A stretch of DNA of 64,000 nucleotides from Henriciella algicola (GTDB lineage Bacteria; Pseudomonadota; Alphaproteobacteria; Caulobacterales; Hyphomonadaceae): NCBI RefSeq assembly GCF_003576245.1, contig NZ_QWGA01000007.1, positions 310,001 to 374,000 on the forward strand, read 5' to 3'. Each line of letters begins with the position of its first letter. Within the stretch, counting starts at the first letter, position 1. The notes beneath the pieces were generated by a model that saw only the letters and a list, made by a program, of their open reading frames with translations, was not told where the DNA came from and did not search any database. Of the stretch, positions 1-10,194 are shown piece after piece. The position numbers and the translations under genes are program-made.

Positions 1-1608
1 GGCGTGGTCTCCTCGCTGGGTAAAGGTATTGCTTCTGCGGCCATGGGTTCGCTGCTGCAGGCGCGTGGCTACAAGGTGAGGCTGCGCAAGCTCGACCCCT
101 ATCTGAACGTTGATCCCGGCACGATGTCGCCGCGCCAGCACGGCGAAGTCTTTGTGACCGATGATGGCGCCGAAACTGATCTCGACCTTGGGCACTATGA
201 GCGCTTCACGGGCGTGTCGGCGCGCCAGTCAGACAACATCACCACTGGCCGCATCTATCAGTCGATCATCGAGAAGGAGCGCCGCGGCGATTTTCTCGGT
301 GCGACGATCCAGGTCATTCCGCACGTCACGGACGCCATCAAGGATTTCATCCTGTCTGATCCGGGCGACGACGTGGATTTCGTGCTCTGTGAAATTGGCG
401 GCACGGTCGGCGACATTGAGGGCCTGCCCTTCTTCGAGGCGATCCGCCAGGTCGGCCAGGAGCTTGGGCCTGAGCGCACCTGCTTTATCCATCTGACACT
501 GCTGCCATACATTCCGGCCGCGGGTGAGATGAAGACCAAGCCGACGCAACACTCCGTCAAGGAGCTTCGCTCCATCGGTATCCAGCCGCAGATCCTGCTG
601 TGCCGCTGTGACCGGCCGATCCCTGAGAATGAGAAGGGCAAGATTGCGAGCTTCTGTAATGTGCGCCCATCAAGCGTCATCGAAGCCCGCGACGTTGGCC
701 ATATCTATGATGTGCCGGCGGCGTATCATGCTGAAGGCCTCGATACCGAAGTTCTCTGGCACTTCCGAATCAATGACGCGCCGCTGCCTGACCTGACCCG
801 TTGGAACGGCATCGCTGATACGATCCACAATCCAGACGGCGAAGTCTGCATTGGTCTGGTCGGCAAATACACCGATGTGCCTGACGCCTATAAGTCAGTC
901 TCCGAAGCGCTGGTCCATGGCGGCCTGGCCAACAAGGTTCGCGTTCAGGTCCGGATGATCGATTCCGAACAGTTCGATGATGAGCATCATCCGCTCGATA
1001 TTCTCGACGGTGTGCACGGCGTCCTCCTGCCGGGCGGGTTCGGCGAGCGCGGCGCGCACGGCAAGATGAGAGCCGCGCAGTTCGCCCGCGAGAAGAACAT
1101 TCCATGCTTTGGTATCTGCTACGGGATGCAGCTTTCCGTCGTCGAGGCGGCTCGCAACCTCGCCGACATCAAGAATGCCTCGACCACGGAGTTTGGTCCG
1201 ACCGATGAACCGGTGGTGGGCCTCATCGAAGAGTGGACCAAGGGCAACCAGAAGATCACGCGGGACGAAAGCACAGACAAGGGCGGCACGATGCGTCTTG
1301 GCGCCTATCCCGCGCTTCTCGAGCCGGGCTCCAAGGTTGCGGAAATCTATGGCACGACCGAGATTTCAGAGCGCCACCGTCACCGTTATGAAGTCAACCG
1401 GTCCTATATCGAGCGCATGAAGGGGACAGGCGTGCGGTTCTCCGGCATGTCGCCGGACGGTCTCCTCCCGGAGATTATCGAGCTGGACGATCATCCGTGG
1501 TTTATCGGCGTGCAGTTCCACCCCGAGCTGAAGTCCCGGCCATTCGAACCACACCCGCTTTTTGCGAGTTTCATTGAAGCAGCCAAAGTGCAGTCACGTC
1601 TCGTCTGA
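1..1608 (+). CDS. pyrG: CTP synthase (5' end outside the window)
   Basis: Makes CTP from UTP, ATP and glutamine in the cytosol, the last step of de novo pyrimidine nucleotide synthesis. The frame is open from the first base (GVVSSLGKG..., the P-loop of the synthetase domain), so only about the first ten residues are missing. The N-terminal amidoligase half shows the P-loop and the [11 protein letters not shown] stretch. The C-terminal glutamine amidotransferase half shows the nucleophile elbow FGICYGMQ and, near the end, the His-Glu motif GVQFHPE. Length (about 535 residues visible) is normal. A short GC hairpin follows the stop. Identification is certain; the start codon cannot be seen. Confidence 0.97.
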   Translation, partial: GVVSSLGKGIASAAMGSLLQARGYKVRLRKLDPYLNVDPGTMSPRQHGEVFVTDDGAETDLDLGHYERFTGVSARQSDNITTGRIYQSIIEKERRGDFLGATIQVIPHVTDAIKDFILSDPGDDVDFVLCEIGGTVGDIEGLPFFEAIRQVGQELGPERTCFIHLTLLPYIPAAGEMKTKPTQHSVKELRSIGIQPQILLCRCDRPIPENEKGKIASFCNVRPSSVIEARDVGHIYDVPAAYHAEGLDTEVLWHFRINDAPLPDLTRWNGIADTIHNPDGEVCIGLVGKYTDVPDAYKSVSEALVHGGLANKVRVQVRMIDSEQFDDEHHPLDILDGVHGVLLPGGFGERGAHGKMRAAQFAREKNIPCFGICYGMQLSVVEAARNLADIKNASTTEFGPTDEPVVGLIEEWTKGNQKITRDESTDKGGTMRLGAYPALLEPGSKVAEIYGTTEISERHRHRYEVNRSYIERMKGTGVRFSGMSPDGLLPEIIELDDHPWFIGVQFHPELKSRPFEPHPLFASFIEAAKVQSRLV

Positions 1609-1627
1609 CGGGTTGCAATTGGCGAGT

Positions 1628-1655
1628 CGCGCGGATATACGCGCGGTTTGATTTT
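1628..1655 (+). terminator. Possible intrinsic terminator of pyrG
   Basis: Six-base arms CGCGCG at 1628-1633 and 1640-1645 can pair around the loop GATATA and are followed by GTTTGATTTT. The stem is short but all GC and the tail is T-rich. A second small hairpin (GTAGTG/CACTAC, 1659-1674) lies just before the rpmF start. The call rests on structure only. Confidence 0.45.
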
Positions 1656-1694
1656 CACGTAGTGTTCCCACTACACACAAACTGGAACGACAAC

Positions 1695-1874
1695 ATGGCA
1701 GTCCCTAAGCGAAAAACGACGCCGTCCAAGCGCAACATGCGCCGCGCCCACGACCGTCTGTCCACCCCGACCTTCATCGAAGACGCGGATTCCGGCGAGC
1801 TTCGCCGTCCGCACCACATCGATCTGAAGACCGGTGTGTATCGTGGTCGCCAGATCCTTGAGCCTAAGGACTAA
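1695..1874 (+). CDS. rpmF: 50S ribosomal protein L32
   Basis: Small basic protein of the large ribosomal subunit. The 59 residues start [20 protein letters not shown], the typical L32 N-terminus of an AVPKRK motif and an Arg/Lys-rich stretch, and end LEPKD. An upstream GTG/TTG-type extension in the same frame is not needed: ATG 1695 gives the family's normal length. The gene stands alone between pyrG and eno. In many bacteria rpmF is next to plsX, which lies at 62221 here without it. Identification is firm. Confidence 0.95.
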   Translation: MAVPKRKTTPSKRNMRRAHDRLSTPTFIEDADSGELRRPHHIDLKTGVYRGRQILEPKD

Positions 1875-1921
1875 CGCCACGCGCAGTCTTGCGCTGCGAG
1901 GTGACACAAAGTAACCGACAT

Positions 1922-3261
<1,340 letters not shown>

Positions 3262-3304
3262 GGTCGCCGCGCGGCCATTAAGAGTAAATTTACCCAAATG
3301 GATT

Positions 3305-3340
3305 CCTCTGCCGATTCGCTTGTCGGCAGAGGTTTCTTTT
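3305..3340 (+). terminator. Strong intrinsic terminator downstream of eno
   Basis: A perfect ten-base-pair stem (CCTCTGCCGA 3305-3314, TCGGCAGAGG 3323-3332) with an eight-base loop is followed directly by TTTCTTTT. This is a textbook Rho-independent terminator. Its tail ends at the base before the ATG of ftsB (3341), and the 3' arm carries the only purine-rich stretch (CAGAGG) that could serve as that gene's ribosome binding site. Confidence 0.9.
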
Positions 3341-3640
3341 ATGACCCCCAAATATGCAGCAGCAGCCCTTTCCGCGCTGATCGCATACTTCGCCTATCAC
3401 GCCTTTGCGGGTGAGCAGGGGCTTGGCCGCTGGACCGATCTGCAACAGGAACTGTCAGAAAAGCAGGCCGAGCTTGATGCCATCACGGCAGCGAATGACG
3501 TGCTGCGCCGGGATATTGCACGCCTGACGCCCGGCCGGGTGGATCCCGACCTCGTTGAAATCATGGCCCGTGAAGACCTGAATCTCGTCTATGCTGATGA
3601 GATTATTATCATAAATGACAGCTCCGGGGCTGCATTTTGA
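3341..3640 (+). CDS. ftsB: Septum formation initiator FtsB/DivIC-like
   Basis: Small bitopic divisome protein. The 99 residues have a short N-terminal cytoplasmic part, one hydrophobic segment (AAAALSALIAYFAYHAF, about residues 5-21), then a coiled-coil stretch rich in Leu/Glu/Gln (WTDLQQELSEKQAELDAI...LRRDIARL) and a DPDLVEIMAREDLNLVY motif typical of the DivIC family. The family is known to bridge FtsL and FtsQ in cell division. ATG 3341 is chosen because the hydrophobic segment then sits at the usual distance from the start. A TTG at 3320 in frame lies inside the eno terminator and would add seven residues. Location after eno fits alphaproteobacteria. Confidence 0.85.
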   Translation: MTPKYAAAALSALIAYFAYHAFAGEQGLGRWTDLQQELSEKQAELDAITAANDVLRRDIARLTPGRVDPDLVEIMAREDLNLVYADEIIIINDSSGAAF

Positions 3641-3709
3641 CATAGGTGCTAAAACTGGACGAAGGCCCGTTTCGGGGTACATAAGGGGGTCTTGATAAAG
3701 GGAGGCCTC

Positions 3710-4729
3710 ATGGCCAAAACGCCGTCCAGAAGCAAGACTTCCAAATCTCCACCCAAGCTCCAGCGCGACGAAGCGCTGAAATACTATCGTGACATGCTAT
3801 TGATCCGCCGGTTCGAGGAACGGGCGGGCCAGCTTTATGGCATGGGCAAGATTGCAGGGTTCTGCCACCTCTATATCGGCCAGGAAGCTGTCGTCACCGG
3901 CATGCAGGCCTGTCTGAAAGAGGGTGACCAGATCGTCACCGGCTACCGCGACCACGGTCATATGCTCGCCTGCGACATGGATGCCAAAGGCGTCATGGCA
4001 GAGCTGACCGGCCGCAAGGACGGATATTCGAAGGGCAAGGGCGGCTCGATGCACATGTTCTCGCGGGAGAAGAACTTCTTCGGCGGTCACGGCATTGTTG
4101 GCGCGCAGGTGCCGATTGGCACGGGCCTTGGCTTCTCGAACAAGTATCGCGGCACCGACAATATCTGCGTGACCTATTTCGGCGATGGCGCTGCGAACCA
4201 AGGCCAAGTCTATGAGAGCTTCAACATGGCGTCCCTCTGGGACTTGCCTGTCGTCTATGTGATCGAGAACAACCAGTACGCCATGGGCACGAGCGTCGCG
4301 CGCGCCTCGGCAGAGACCGAGCTGTTCAAGCGCGGTATCTCCTTCGAGATCGAGGGCGAAGAAGTCGACGGCATGGACGTCTATGCCGTGAAAGCGGCCG
4401 GCGAGAAGGCCGTGAAGTACGCCCGCTCCGGAAAGGGGCCGTACATTCTCGAGATGAAAACCTATCGCTATCGCGGCCACTCCATGTCGGACCCGGCAAA
4501 GTACCGCAAGCGTGAAGAAGTTGACGATATCCGCACTCATCACGACCCGATTGACGGCCTCAAGGGGCGCATCCTGGAGCAGGAAATTGCGACCGAGGAG
4601 GAGCTCAAGGATCTCGACAAGGAGATCAAGGAACTGGTGAAAGAAGCTGCGGATTTCTCCCTGGATAGTCCTGAGCCAGACCCGGAAGAGCTCTGGACTG
4701 ATGTGTTGCGTGAAGTGGAGTCTGCCTGA
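3710..4729 (+). CDS. pdhA: Pyruvate dehydrogenase E1 component, alpha subunit
   Basis: Thiamine-diphosphate subunit that decarboxylates pyruvate in the PDH complex, linking glycolysis to the TCA cycle. The 339-residue product has [23 protein letters not shown] at the N-terminal end, the [18 protein letters not shown] active-site region, and the ThDP/Mg motif starting [17 protein letters not shown] and ending [13 protein letters not shown] 3710 is preceded by the strong ribosome site AAAGGGAGG (3697-3705). The stop overlaps the pdhB start (TGATG), so E1-alpha and E1-beta are translationally coupled. First gene of the pdhA-pdhB-DUF5076-pdhC-lpdA operon. Confidence 0.97.
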   Translation: MAKTPSRSKTSKSPPKLQRDEALKYYRDMLLIRRFEERAGQLYGMGKIAGFCHLYIGQEAVVTGMQACLKEGDQIVTGYRDHGHMLACDMDAKGVMAELTGRKDGYSKGKGGSMHMFSREKNFFGGHGIVGAQVPIGTGLGFSNKYRGTDNICVTYFGDGAANQGQVYESFNMASLWDLPVVYVIENNQYAMGTSVARASAETELFKRGISFEIEGEEVDGMDVYAVKAAGEKAVKYARSGKGPYILEMKTYRYRGHSMSDPAKYRKREEVDDIRTHHDPIDGLKGRILEQEIATEEELKDLDKEIKELVKEAADFSLDSPEPDPEELWTDVLREVESA

Positions 4730-6159
4730 TGGCCATCGATGTTCTGATGCCGGCCCTGTCGCCGACAATGGAAGAGGGCACGCTTGCGCGCTGGCTCAAG
4801 AAGGAAGGCGACACGATTTCGTCTGGTGACGTCATCGCAGAGATTGAGACCGACAAGGCGACGATGGAAGTCGAAGCCGTCGATGAAGGCACGCTCGCCA
4901 AGATCCTCGTGCCTGAAGGCACCGAAAATGTGAAGGTGAATGCGGTCATCGCACGCCTCGCAGAGGAAGGCGAAAGCGCCGAAGATATCGATGATGCGCC
5001 CGCATCTGATGATAGCGAGAATACGTCAAAAGCGCAGACTGAAGCCAAGAACGCGCCTGAGACTGAAGGCGATGGCGATGACAGCGACGAAGCTTCAGCA
5101 GAGGAGGGAGCGTCTGCGCCGCCAAAGCCTGATGAAGACTCGCTGACCGACCCGGACGTCCCTGAGGGCACGAACTTCGTCGACACGAGCGTCCGTGATG
5201 CACTGCGCGATGCAATGGCAGAAGAAATGCGCCGCGACGAGACCGTCTTCGTCATGGGCGAGGAGGTCGCAGAGTATCAGGGCGCCTACAAGGTCACCCG
5301 GGAGTTGCTGCAGGAGTTTGGCGACAAGCGCGTCGTCGATACGCCAATCACAGAGCATGGCTTTGCTGGCCTCGGTGTCGGCGCGGCCTTTGGCGGCCTC
5401 AAGCCTGTCGTTGAGTTCATGACGTTCAACTTCGCGATGCAGGCGATCGACCAGATCATCAACTCGGCAGCCAAGACGCTCTACATGTCCGGCGGCCAGA
5501 TGGGTTGCCCGATTGTGTTCCGCGGACCGAATGGCGCGGCTTCCCGCGTCGCCGCCCAGCACAGCCAGGATTACTCCTCCTGGTATGCGCATGTCCCGGG
5601 CCTCAAAGTCGTTGCGCCCTATGATGCGGCTGATGCGAAAGGCCTCCTCAAGGCGGCGATCCGCGACCCGAATCCGGTCGTCTTTCTTGAGCATGAGCTG
5701 CTCTATGGCGAGAGCTTCCCGGTTCCCGACATTGAGGACTATGTCCTGCCGATTGGTAAGGCGCGTGTTCGTCGTCCAGGCGCGGATGTGACTCTGGTTG
5801 CGCACTCCCGTATGGTCGGCTTCGCGCTTCAGGCGGCTGAAAAGCTTGCAGAAGATGGCATTGAAGCAGAGGTCATCGACCTGCGCTCGCTGCGTCCGCT
5901 GGACACGGCGACCGTCATTGAAAGCGTCAAGAAAACCAACCGCATTGTGACGTGTGAGGAAGGCTGGCGCTTCATGGGCGTGGGTGCCGAAATCTGCGCA
6001 ACGGTGGTGAACGAAGCGTTCGATTATCTTGATGCGCCTCCAACCCGCGTGCATCAGAAAGATGTGCCGCTTCCATACGCTGCAAACCTCGAAGCCATGA
6101 GCCTTCCGGGCACCGCAGACATCATCAAGGCGGCCAAGCAGGTGTGTTATGTCAAGTGA
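4729..6159 (+). CDS. pdhB: Pyruvate dehydrogenase E1 beta with N-terminal lipoyl domain
   Basis: Second E1 subunit of PDH. Residues 1-80 form a lipoyl domain ([17 protein letters not shown], lipoylated Lys in [15 protein letters not shown]). Residues 85-140 are an acidic Ala/Glu/Asp-rich linker, and from about residue 145 the transketolase-like E1-beta fold begins ([50 protein letters not shown]). The lipoyl-E1-beta fusion is a known alphaproteobacterial arrangement. A 53-base stretch of the lipoyl domain is identical to one in pdhC. The 3' end overlaps the next gene by 11 bases. Confidence 0.97.
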   Translation: MAIDVLMPALSPTMEEGTLARWLKKEGDTISSGDVIAEIETDKATMEVEAVDEGTLAKILVPEGTENVKVNAVIARLAEEGESAEDIDDAPASDDSENTSKAQTEAKNAPETEGDGDDSDEASAEEGASAPPKPDEDSLTDPDVPEGTNFVDTSVRDALRDAMAEEMRRDETVFVMGEEVAEYQGAYKVTRELLQEFGDKRVVDTPITEHGFAGLGVGAAFGGLKPVVEFMTFNFAMQAIDQIINSAAKTLYMSGGQMGCPIVFRGPNGAASRVAAQHSQDYSSWYAHVPGLKVVAPYDAADAKGLLKAAIRDPNPVVFLEHELLYGESFPVPDIEDYVLPIGKARVRRPGADVTLVAHSRMVGFALQAAEKLAEDGIEAEVIDLRSLRPLDTATVIESVKKTNRIVTCEEGWRFMGVGAEICATVVNEAFDYLDAPPTRVHQKDVPLPYAANLEAMSLPGTADIIKAAKQVCYVK

Positions 6160-6472
6160 TCACAAAGAACTCTCCAAGCCCGGCACGATCCAGCAGGACG
6201 CCTTTGCGCAGGAAATGATCCGGTTCTGGATCTCGAACAATCAGGACCATGTGAGCCTGAAAGTCGGCGCTTCGGGTGACCCGGAAAAAGAGCCGCCCAT
6301 GTGGGGTTTCATGCTGGCCGACATCGCCAAACATGTGACACGCGTGCTGCGCGAAGAAAATCCTGACGGTCCGTCCGCGCAGGAGATCATGGAGCAGATC
6401 CTTGGCGGCATCGGCGAACGACTTCGCCATGCGCCAGACCTCTCGGGCACCACGATCAAGGGCAAGAGCTAA
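6149..6472 (+). CDS. DUF5076-family protein of the PDH operon
   Basis: A 107-residue soluble protein with no signal peptide or membrane segment. It resembles the DUF5076 family seen in alphaproteobacteria, from general recall and not a search. Visible features are [22 protein letters not shown], a likely beta-strand start, and [18 protein letters not shown] followed by a helical C-terminal half. The gene overlaps the end of pdhB by 11 bases and its TAA shares one base with the pdhC ATG, so it is embedded in and coupled to the PDH operon. A role in PDH assembly or regulation is a guess from position; no catalytic motif is visible. Confidence 0.75.
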   Translation: MSSDHKELSKPGTIQQDAFAQEMIRFWISNNQDHVSLKVGASGDPEKEPPMWGFMLADIAKHVTRVLREENPDGPSAQEIMEQILGGIGERLRHAPDLSGTTIKGKS

Positions 6473-7917
6473 TGGCCATCAATATTACCATGCCCGCACT
6501 TTCTCCGACCATGGAGGAGGGCACGCTCGCCCGTTGGATGGTGAAGCCTGGCGATACGATCTCTTCGGGCGATGTCATTGCGGAGATTGAGACCGACAAG
6601 GCGACGATGGAAGTCGAAGCCGTCGATGAAGGCACAATCGCCAAGATCGTTGTGGAAGCCGGCACGGAAGGCGTGAAGGTCAATTCGGTGATCGCCGTGC
6701 TCGCTGAAGAGGGCGAAGACCCGGACAATGTGGAAGCGCCGGAAGCGGCAACAGCTGGCGGTAGCGAGAAGAGCGACGACTCTTCCAATGATGACGAGGA
6801 GGCTGAAAAGCCTGCCAAGTCTGAAGAGAAAAAGGCGCCCGACGATAAGCCCAAAAAGAGCGATGCCGAGCGCACAACCTCCACGGGTGACAGCGCCCAG
6901 AAGCCGCGCGAGGCCGAAGGCAAGGACGTGCGCAAGGAGTTGGAAGGCACATCGCCAAAGCTCGCTGATGTCGGCAGTGGCAAGGACCGCATCAAGGCAA
7001 GCCCGCTGGCGCGCCGTATCGCGGCGCTGCGTGATATTGATCTCTCCACGCTTGAGGGCTCTGGCCCGCGTGGACGGATCGTGAAAGCAGATGTCGAGGC
7101 CGCAGAGCCCCGCAAGAAGCAGGCAGCTTCTGAGAAGAAGGCGGCAGACGCCCCAGCCGATACGGCGAAGGCTGCGCCTGATGGCCTGATCCTGCCGCAG
7201 GTGCTCGATGATCGCGTCTATGATCCAGAGAGCTATGAGCTGAAGCCGCTCGACGGCATGCGCAAGACTGTGGCGAAACGCCTGACCCAGAGCTTCATGC
7301 AGGTCCCGCACTTCCCACTCAACGTGGATATCAAGCTCGACAAGCTTCTGGCTTCCCGCGCCGATATCAACGAAGCCGCACCTGAAGGCGTGAAAATCTC
7401 GGTCAACGACATGCTGATCAAGGCATCAGCCCTGGCGCTGATGTCTGAGCCGGATTGCAATGCAAGCTTCACTGATAAGGGCATCGCCTACCACAAATCG
7501 GCGCACATCTCGGTCGCTGTTGCGATCGATGGCGGGTTGATTACGCCGGTGATCCGCGATGCGCAGACCAAGGGTCTTGCCACCATCTCGCGTGAGATGA
7601 GGGACCTTGCGACCCGCGCACGTGAGAGGAAGCTCAAGCCGCAGGAATATTCGGGCGGCACGTTCTCGATTTCCAATCTCGGCATGTTCGGCATCAAATC
7701 TTTCGGCTCGATCATCAACCAGCCGGAAGGCATGATCCTGTCGGTCGGGGCAGGCGAGAAGCGTCCTGTCGTTGATGACGCCGGTGAAATCGTGCCGGCG
7801 ACCGTCATGACGGTCACGCTGTCCTGCGACCACCGTGTCATTGGCGGGGCTGAGGGCGCAAAATGGCTGGCCGCATTCAAGCGTTACGTCGAACATCCGC
7901 AAAGCATGCTGCTCTAA
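6472..7917 (+). CDS. pdhC: Dihydrolipoamide acetyltransferase (PDH E2)
   Basis: Core of the PDH complex; transfers acetyl from lipoyl to CoA. Residues 1-80 are a lipoyl domain (Lys in [15 protein letters not shown]). A charged linker follows, then a peripheral subunit-binding domain (about 177-212, [20 protein letters not shown]) and, after a second linker, the catalytic domain from about residue 250 ([35 protein letters not shown]). The catalytic His motif is [10 protein letters not shown] (His454), whereas the family pattern is HxxxDG, so the conserved Asp is Gly458 here. One lipoyl domain and 481 residues are normal for alphaproteobacteria. Confidence 0.96.
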   Translation: MAINITMPALSPTMEEGTLARWMVKPGDTISSGDVIAEIETDKATMEVEAVDEGTIAKIVVEAGTEGVKVNSVIAVLAEEGEDPDNVEAPEAATAGGSEKSDDSSNDDEEAEKPAKSEEKKAPDDKPKKSDAERTTSTGDSAQKPREAEGKDVRKELEGTSPKLADVGSGKDRIKASPLARRIAALRDIDLSTLEGSGPRGRIVKADVEAAEPRKKQAASEKKAADAPADTAKAAPDGLILPQVLDDRVYDPESYELKPLDGMRKTVAKRLTQSFMQVPHFPLNVDIKLDKLLASRADINEAAPEGVKISVNDMLIKASALALMSEPDCNASFTDKGIAYHKSAHISVAVAIDGGLITPVIRDAQTKGLATISREMRDLATRARERKLKPQEYSGGTFSISNLGMFGIKSFGSIINQPEGMILSVGAGEKRPVVDDAGEIVPATVMTVTLSCDHRVIGGAEGAKWLAAFKRYVEHPQSMLL

Positions 7918-7932
7918 AACTGGAGGCCAAGA

Positions 7933-9342
7933 ATGGCTGACTATGATCTCATCGTCATCGGCTCCGGCCCTGGCGGCTATGTCGCCGCGATCCGCGCAAG
8001 CCAACTCGGCATGAAGACGGCGATCGTCGAACGCGAGAGTCTTGGCGGCATCTGTCTCAATTGGGGCTGTATCCCGACCAAGGCGTTGCTGCGGTCTGCC
8101 GAAGTGCTGCACTATGCGAACAACGCCAAGGATTTTGGTCTGAAGATCGACAAGGCTGACTTCGATCTCGAAGCCGTCGTGAAGCGGTCGCGCGGCGTCG
8201 CAAAGCAGCTGTCATCCGGTGTCAGCCACTTGATGAAGAAGAACAAGATCGACGTGATCATGGGCGAAGCAAGCCTTAAGAAGGGCAAGCCAGCGCCGAC
8301 CGTTTCTGTGAAAGAAAAGGACGGAAAGTCAAAAGAATACAAGGCGAAGAACGTCATTCTTGCGACGGGGGCTCGGGCACGGGCCATTCCTCAGGCTGGG
8401 CTTGAGCCGGACGGTGATCTGATCTGGACCTATCGCGAAGCCATGGTGCCGAAAGAGACGCCAAAGAAGCTTCTCGTCATCGGTTCAGGTGCAATCGGGA
8501 TTGAGTTCGCCAGCTTCTACAATGAGCTTGGAAGCGACGTGACTGTCGTTGAGGCCGTAGACCGGATTCTGCCTGTTGAGGATGAGGAAATCTCTGGCCT
8601 CGCGCGTAAGCAGTTCGAGAAGCAGGGCATCAAGTTCCACACGGGCGCGCAGGTCAAGTCGCTGAAGAAGTCGAACGGCAAGGTCACGGCCGACATCTCT
8701 TCAGGCGACAAGACCGAGAAGCTGGAAGTCGACCGGGTGATCCTCGCAATCGGCATTGTCGGCAATGTTGAAGGCCTCGGCCTCGAAGAGCTCGGCGTTA
8801 AGGTCGAGAAGACCCACGTTCTCGTCGACGGTTTCGGCCGCACAGGCGTGGACGGCCTCTATGCCATCGGTGATCTCACTGGCGCTCCCTGGCTGGCCCA
8901 CAAGGCGAGCCATGAAGGCGTCATGTGCGTTGAAGGGATCGCAGGCGCCGAGGATGCACACGCATTCGACGCCTGGAATGTGCCCGGCTGCACCTATTCG
9001 CACCCGCAGATCGCCAGCGTTGGGCTCACTGAAGCCAAGGCGAAAGAGGCCGGCCACAAGATCAAGGTGGGTAAGTTTCCCTTCATCGGCAATGGCAAGG
9101 CAATTGCGCTTGGCGCTGCTGAAGGTCTCGTGAAGACGGTCTTCGACGCTGAGACAGGCGAGCTTCTCGGCGCGCACATGATTGGCGCCGAAGTCACTGA
9201 GCTCATTCAGGGCTATGTCATTGCGCGTGAAGGTGAGCTCACCGAAGAGACGTTGATGCACACGGTCTTCCCGCACCCGACCCTGTCAGAGATGATGCAT
9301 GAGAGCGTGCTCGCCTCACAGGGGCGTGTCCTTCACATGTAG
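7933..9342 (+). CDS. lpdA: Dihydrolipoyl dehydrogenase (PDH E3)
   Basis: FAD enzyme that reoxidises dihydrolipoyl groups with NAD+. The 469 residues show the FAD fold GSGPGGYVAAIRASQLG (10-26), the redox disulfide segment GGICLNWGCIPTKALL (two Cys six apart), an NAD-binding GSGAIGIEFASFYNELG, the second FAD motif GLYAIGDLTGAPWLAHKASHEG and the C-terminal catalytic HPHPTLSE-type segment (FPHPTLSEMMHES). The ribosome site GGAGG lies 7-11 bases before the ATG. Last gene of the PDH operon; it probably also serves 2-oxoglutarate dehydrogenase unless another copy exists elsewhere. Confidence 0.97.
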   Translation: MADYDLIVIGSGPGGYVAAIRASQLGMKTAIVERESLGGICLNWGCIPTKALLRSAEVLHYANNAKDFGLKIDKADFDLEAVVKRSRGVAKQLSSGVSHLMKKNKIDVIMGEASLKKGKPAPTVSVKEKDGKSKEYKAKNVILATGARARAIPQAGLEPDGDLIWTYREAMVPKETPKKLLVIGSGAIGIEFASFYNELGSDVTVVEAVDRILPVEDEEISGLARKQFEKQGIKFHTGAQVKSLKKSNGKVTADISSGDKTEKLEVDRVILAIGIVGNVEGLGLEELGVKVEKTHVLVDGFGRTGVDGLYAIGDLTGAPWLAHKASHEGVMCVEGIAGAEDAHAFDAWNVPGCTYSHPQIASVGLTEAKAKEAGHKIKVGKFPFIGNGKAIALGAAEGLVKTVFDAETGELLGAHMIGAEVTELIQGYVIAREGELTEETLMHTVFPHPTLSEMMHESVLASQGRVLHM

Positions 9343-9413
9343 CGGTCGCCGCCTGCAGTCTGGCGGCGTCTCGCAAATTGACCTTGAGGGCGGCGCCCGG
9401 CATGTTTCGGTAT

Positions 9414-10148
9414 ATGTCGGCGCCCCTCAAAAACACCGCCTATGCACTCCAGCTGCACCATCGCGGTGAGTTGATGACGCCCCTCGCACAGGGCGCGCTC
9501 TGGTGGGCTGCGCGCCGGACGCTCATCGTTTCTGACCTGCATTTTGAGAAGGGATCGAGTTTCGCAAGGCGCGGTCAGCTCCTGCCACCATATGATACCA
9601 GCATGACGCTGAAAGTGGTCGAGACGCTGGTCGATGAATTTGCGCCAGACTGCGTTGTTTCCCTCGGTGACAGCTTCCACGATCCGGCCGCAGAAGCCCG
9701 GCTTTCGCCCGCTGAACGCCTCCGCATCCGCGCCCTCACAGCGCGGACGGACTGGGTCTGGGTGGAAGGAAACCATGACCCGGATCCGCCGGCCCATCTT
9801 GGTGGGCGCGGCGCGAAGACATTCCGGATGGGCGACTGTGTCTTCCGCCACGAACCCACCGGGGAAATCGGCGAAATTTCCGGACACCTCCATCCGGTCG
9901 CCCGCGTAACAGGACGGGGCAGGGCAGTCCGCCGCAAATGCTTCATCAGCGACGGACACCGTCTGATAATGCCATCCATGGGCGCCTACACAGGTGGATT
10001 GAACATTCTCGACGATGCCGTCACGCGGCACTTTGCAGGTGGATGGATCGCATTTGCTGCGGGGGAGAAGCAGGTCCACATTGTAGATCGCAAACTGCTC
10101 GCGCAAGATCACACCGCAGCACGCAAGGATCAGCTCTGGCGTTTGTAA
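9414..10148 (+). CDS. pdeM: PdeM-like metallophosphoesterase
   Basis: Calcineurin-like phosphoesterase resembling the ligase-associated DNA damage response endonuclease PdeM. Motifs are LIVSDLHFEKGSSF (metal ligands D and H), LGDSFHD, WVEGNHDPD and ISGHLHPVARV, the usual order of this fold. About 244 residues, cytosolic. ATG 9414 aligns best with the family start (LQLHHRGELMTPLAQGALWWA). ATG 9402 and TTG 9378 are in-frame alternatives and none has a clear ribosome site. Family members are often near an ATP-dependent ligase and an Lhr-type helicase, but here the neighbours are lpdA and mscS, so the DNA-repair role is inferred from the family alone. Confidence 0.8.
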   Translation: MSAPLKNTAYALQLHHRGELMTPLAQGALWWAARRTLIVSDLHFEKGSSFARRGQLLPPYDTSMTLKVVETLVDEFAPDCVVSLGDSFHDPAAEARLSPAERLRIRALTARTDWVWVEGNHDPDPPAHLGGRGAKTFRMGDCVFRHEPTGEIGEISGHLHPVARVTGRGRAVRRKCFISDGHRLIMPSMGAYTGGLNILDDAVTRHFAGGWIAFAAGEKQVHIVDRKLLAQDHTAARKDQLWRL

Positions 10149-10194
10149 TTGCTGGAAATTGTCCTAGCTGATGCACTGGTAAAAAGAGGTCTAC

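Noticed and set aside
3637-3655. TTGACA with GCTAAAAC as a promoter for pdhA
   Set aside because: Both hexamers resemble alphaproteobacterial promoter elements, but they are only five bases apart, far too close for one promoter.
3797-4768. A 323-residue minus-strand frame opposite pdhA
   Set aside because: Antisense to pdhA, whose motifs and start site are unambiguous; no start context for the minus frame.
5095-6054. A 319-residue minus-strand frame opposite pdhB
   Set aside because: Antisense shadow of the E1-beta gene; composition rich in Arg, Ala and His as typical for such frames.
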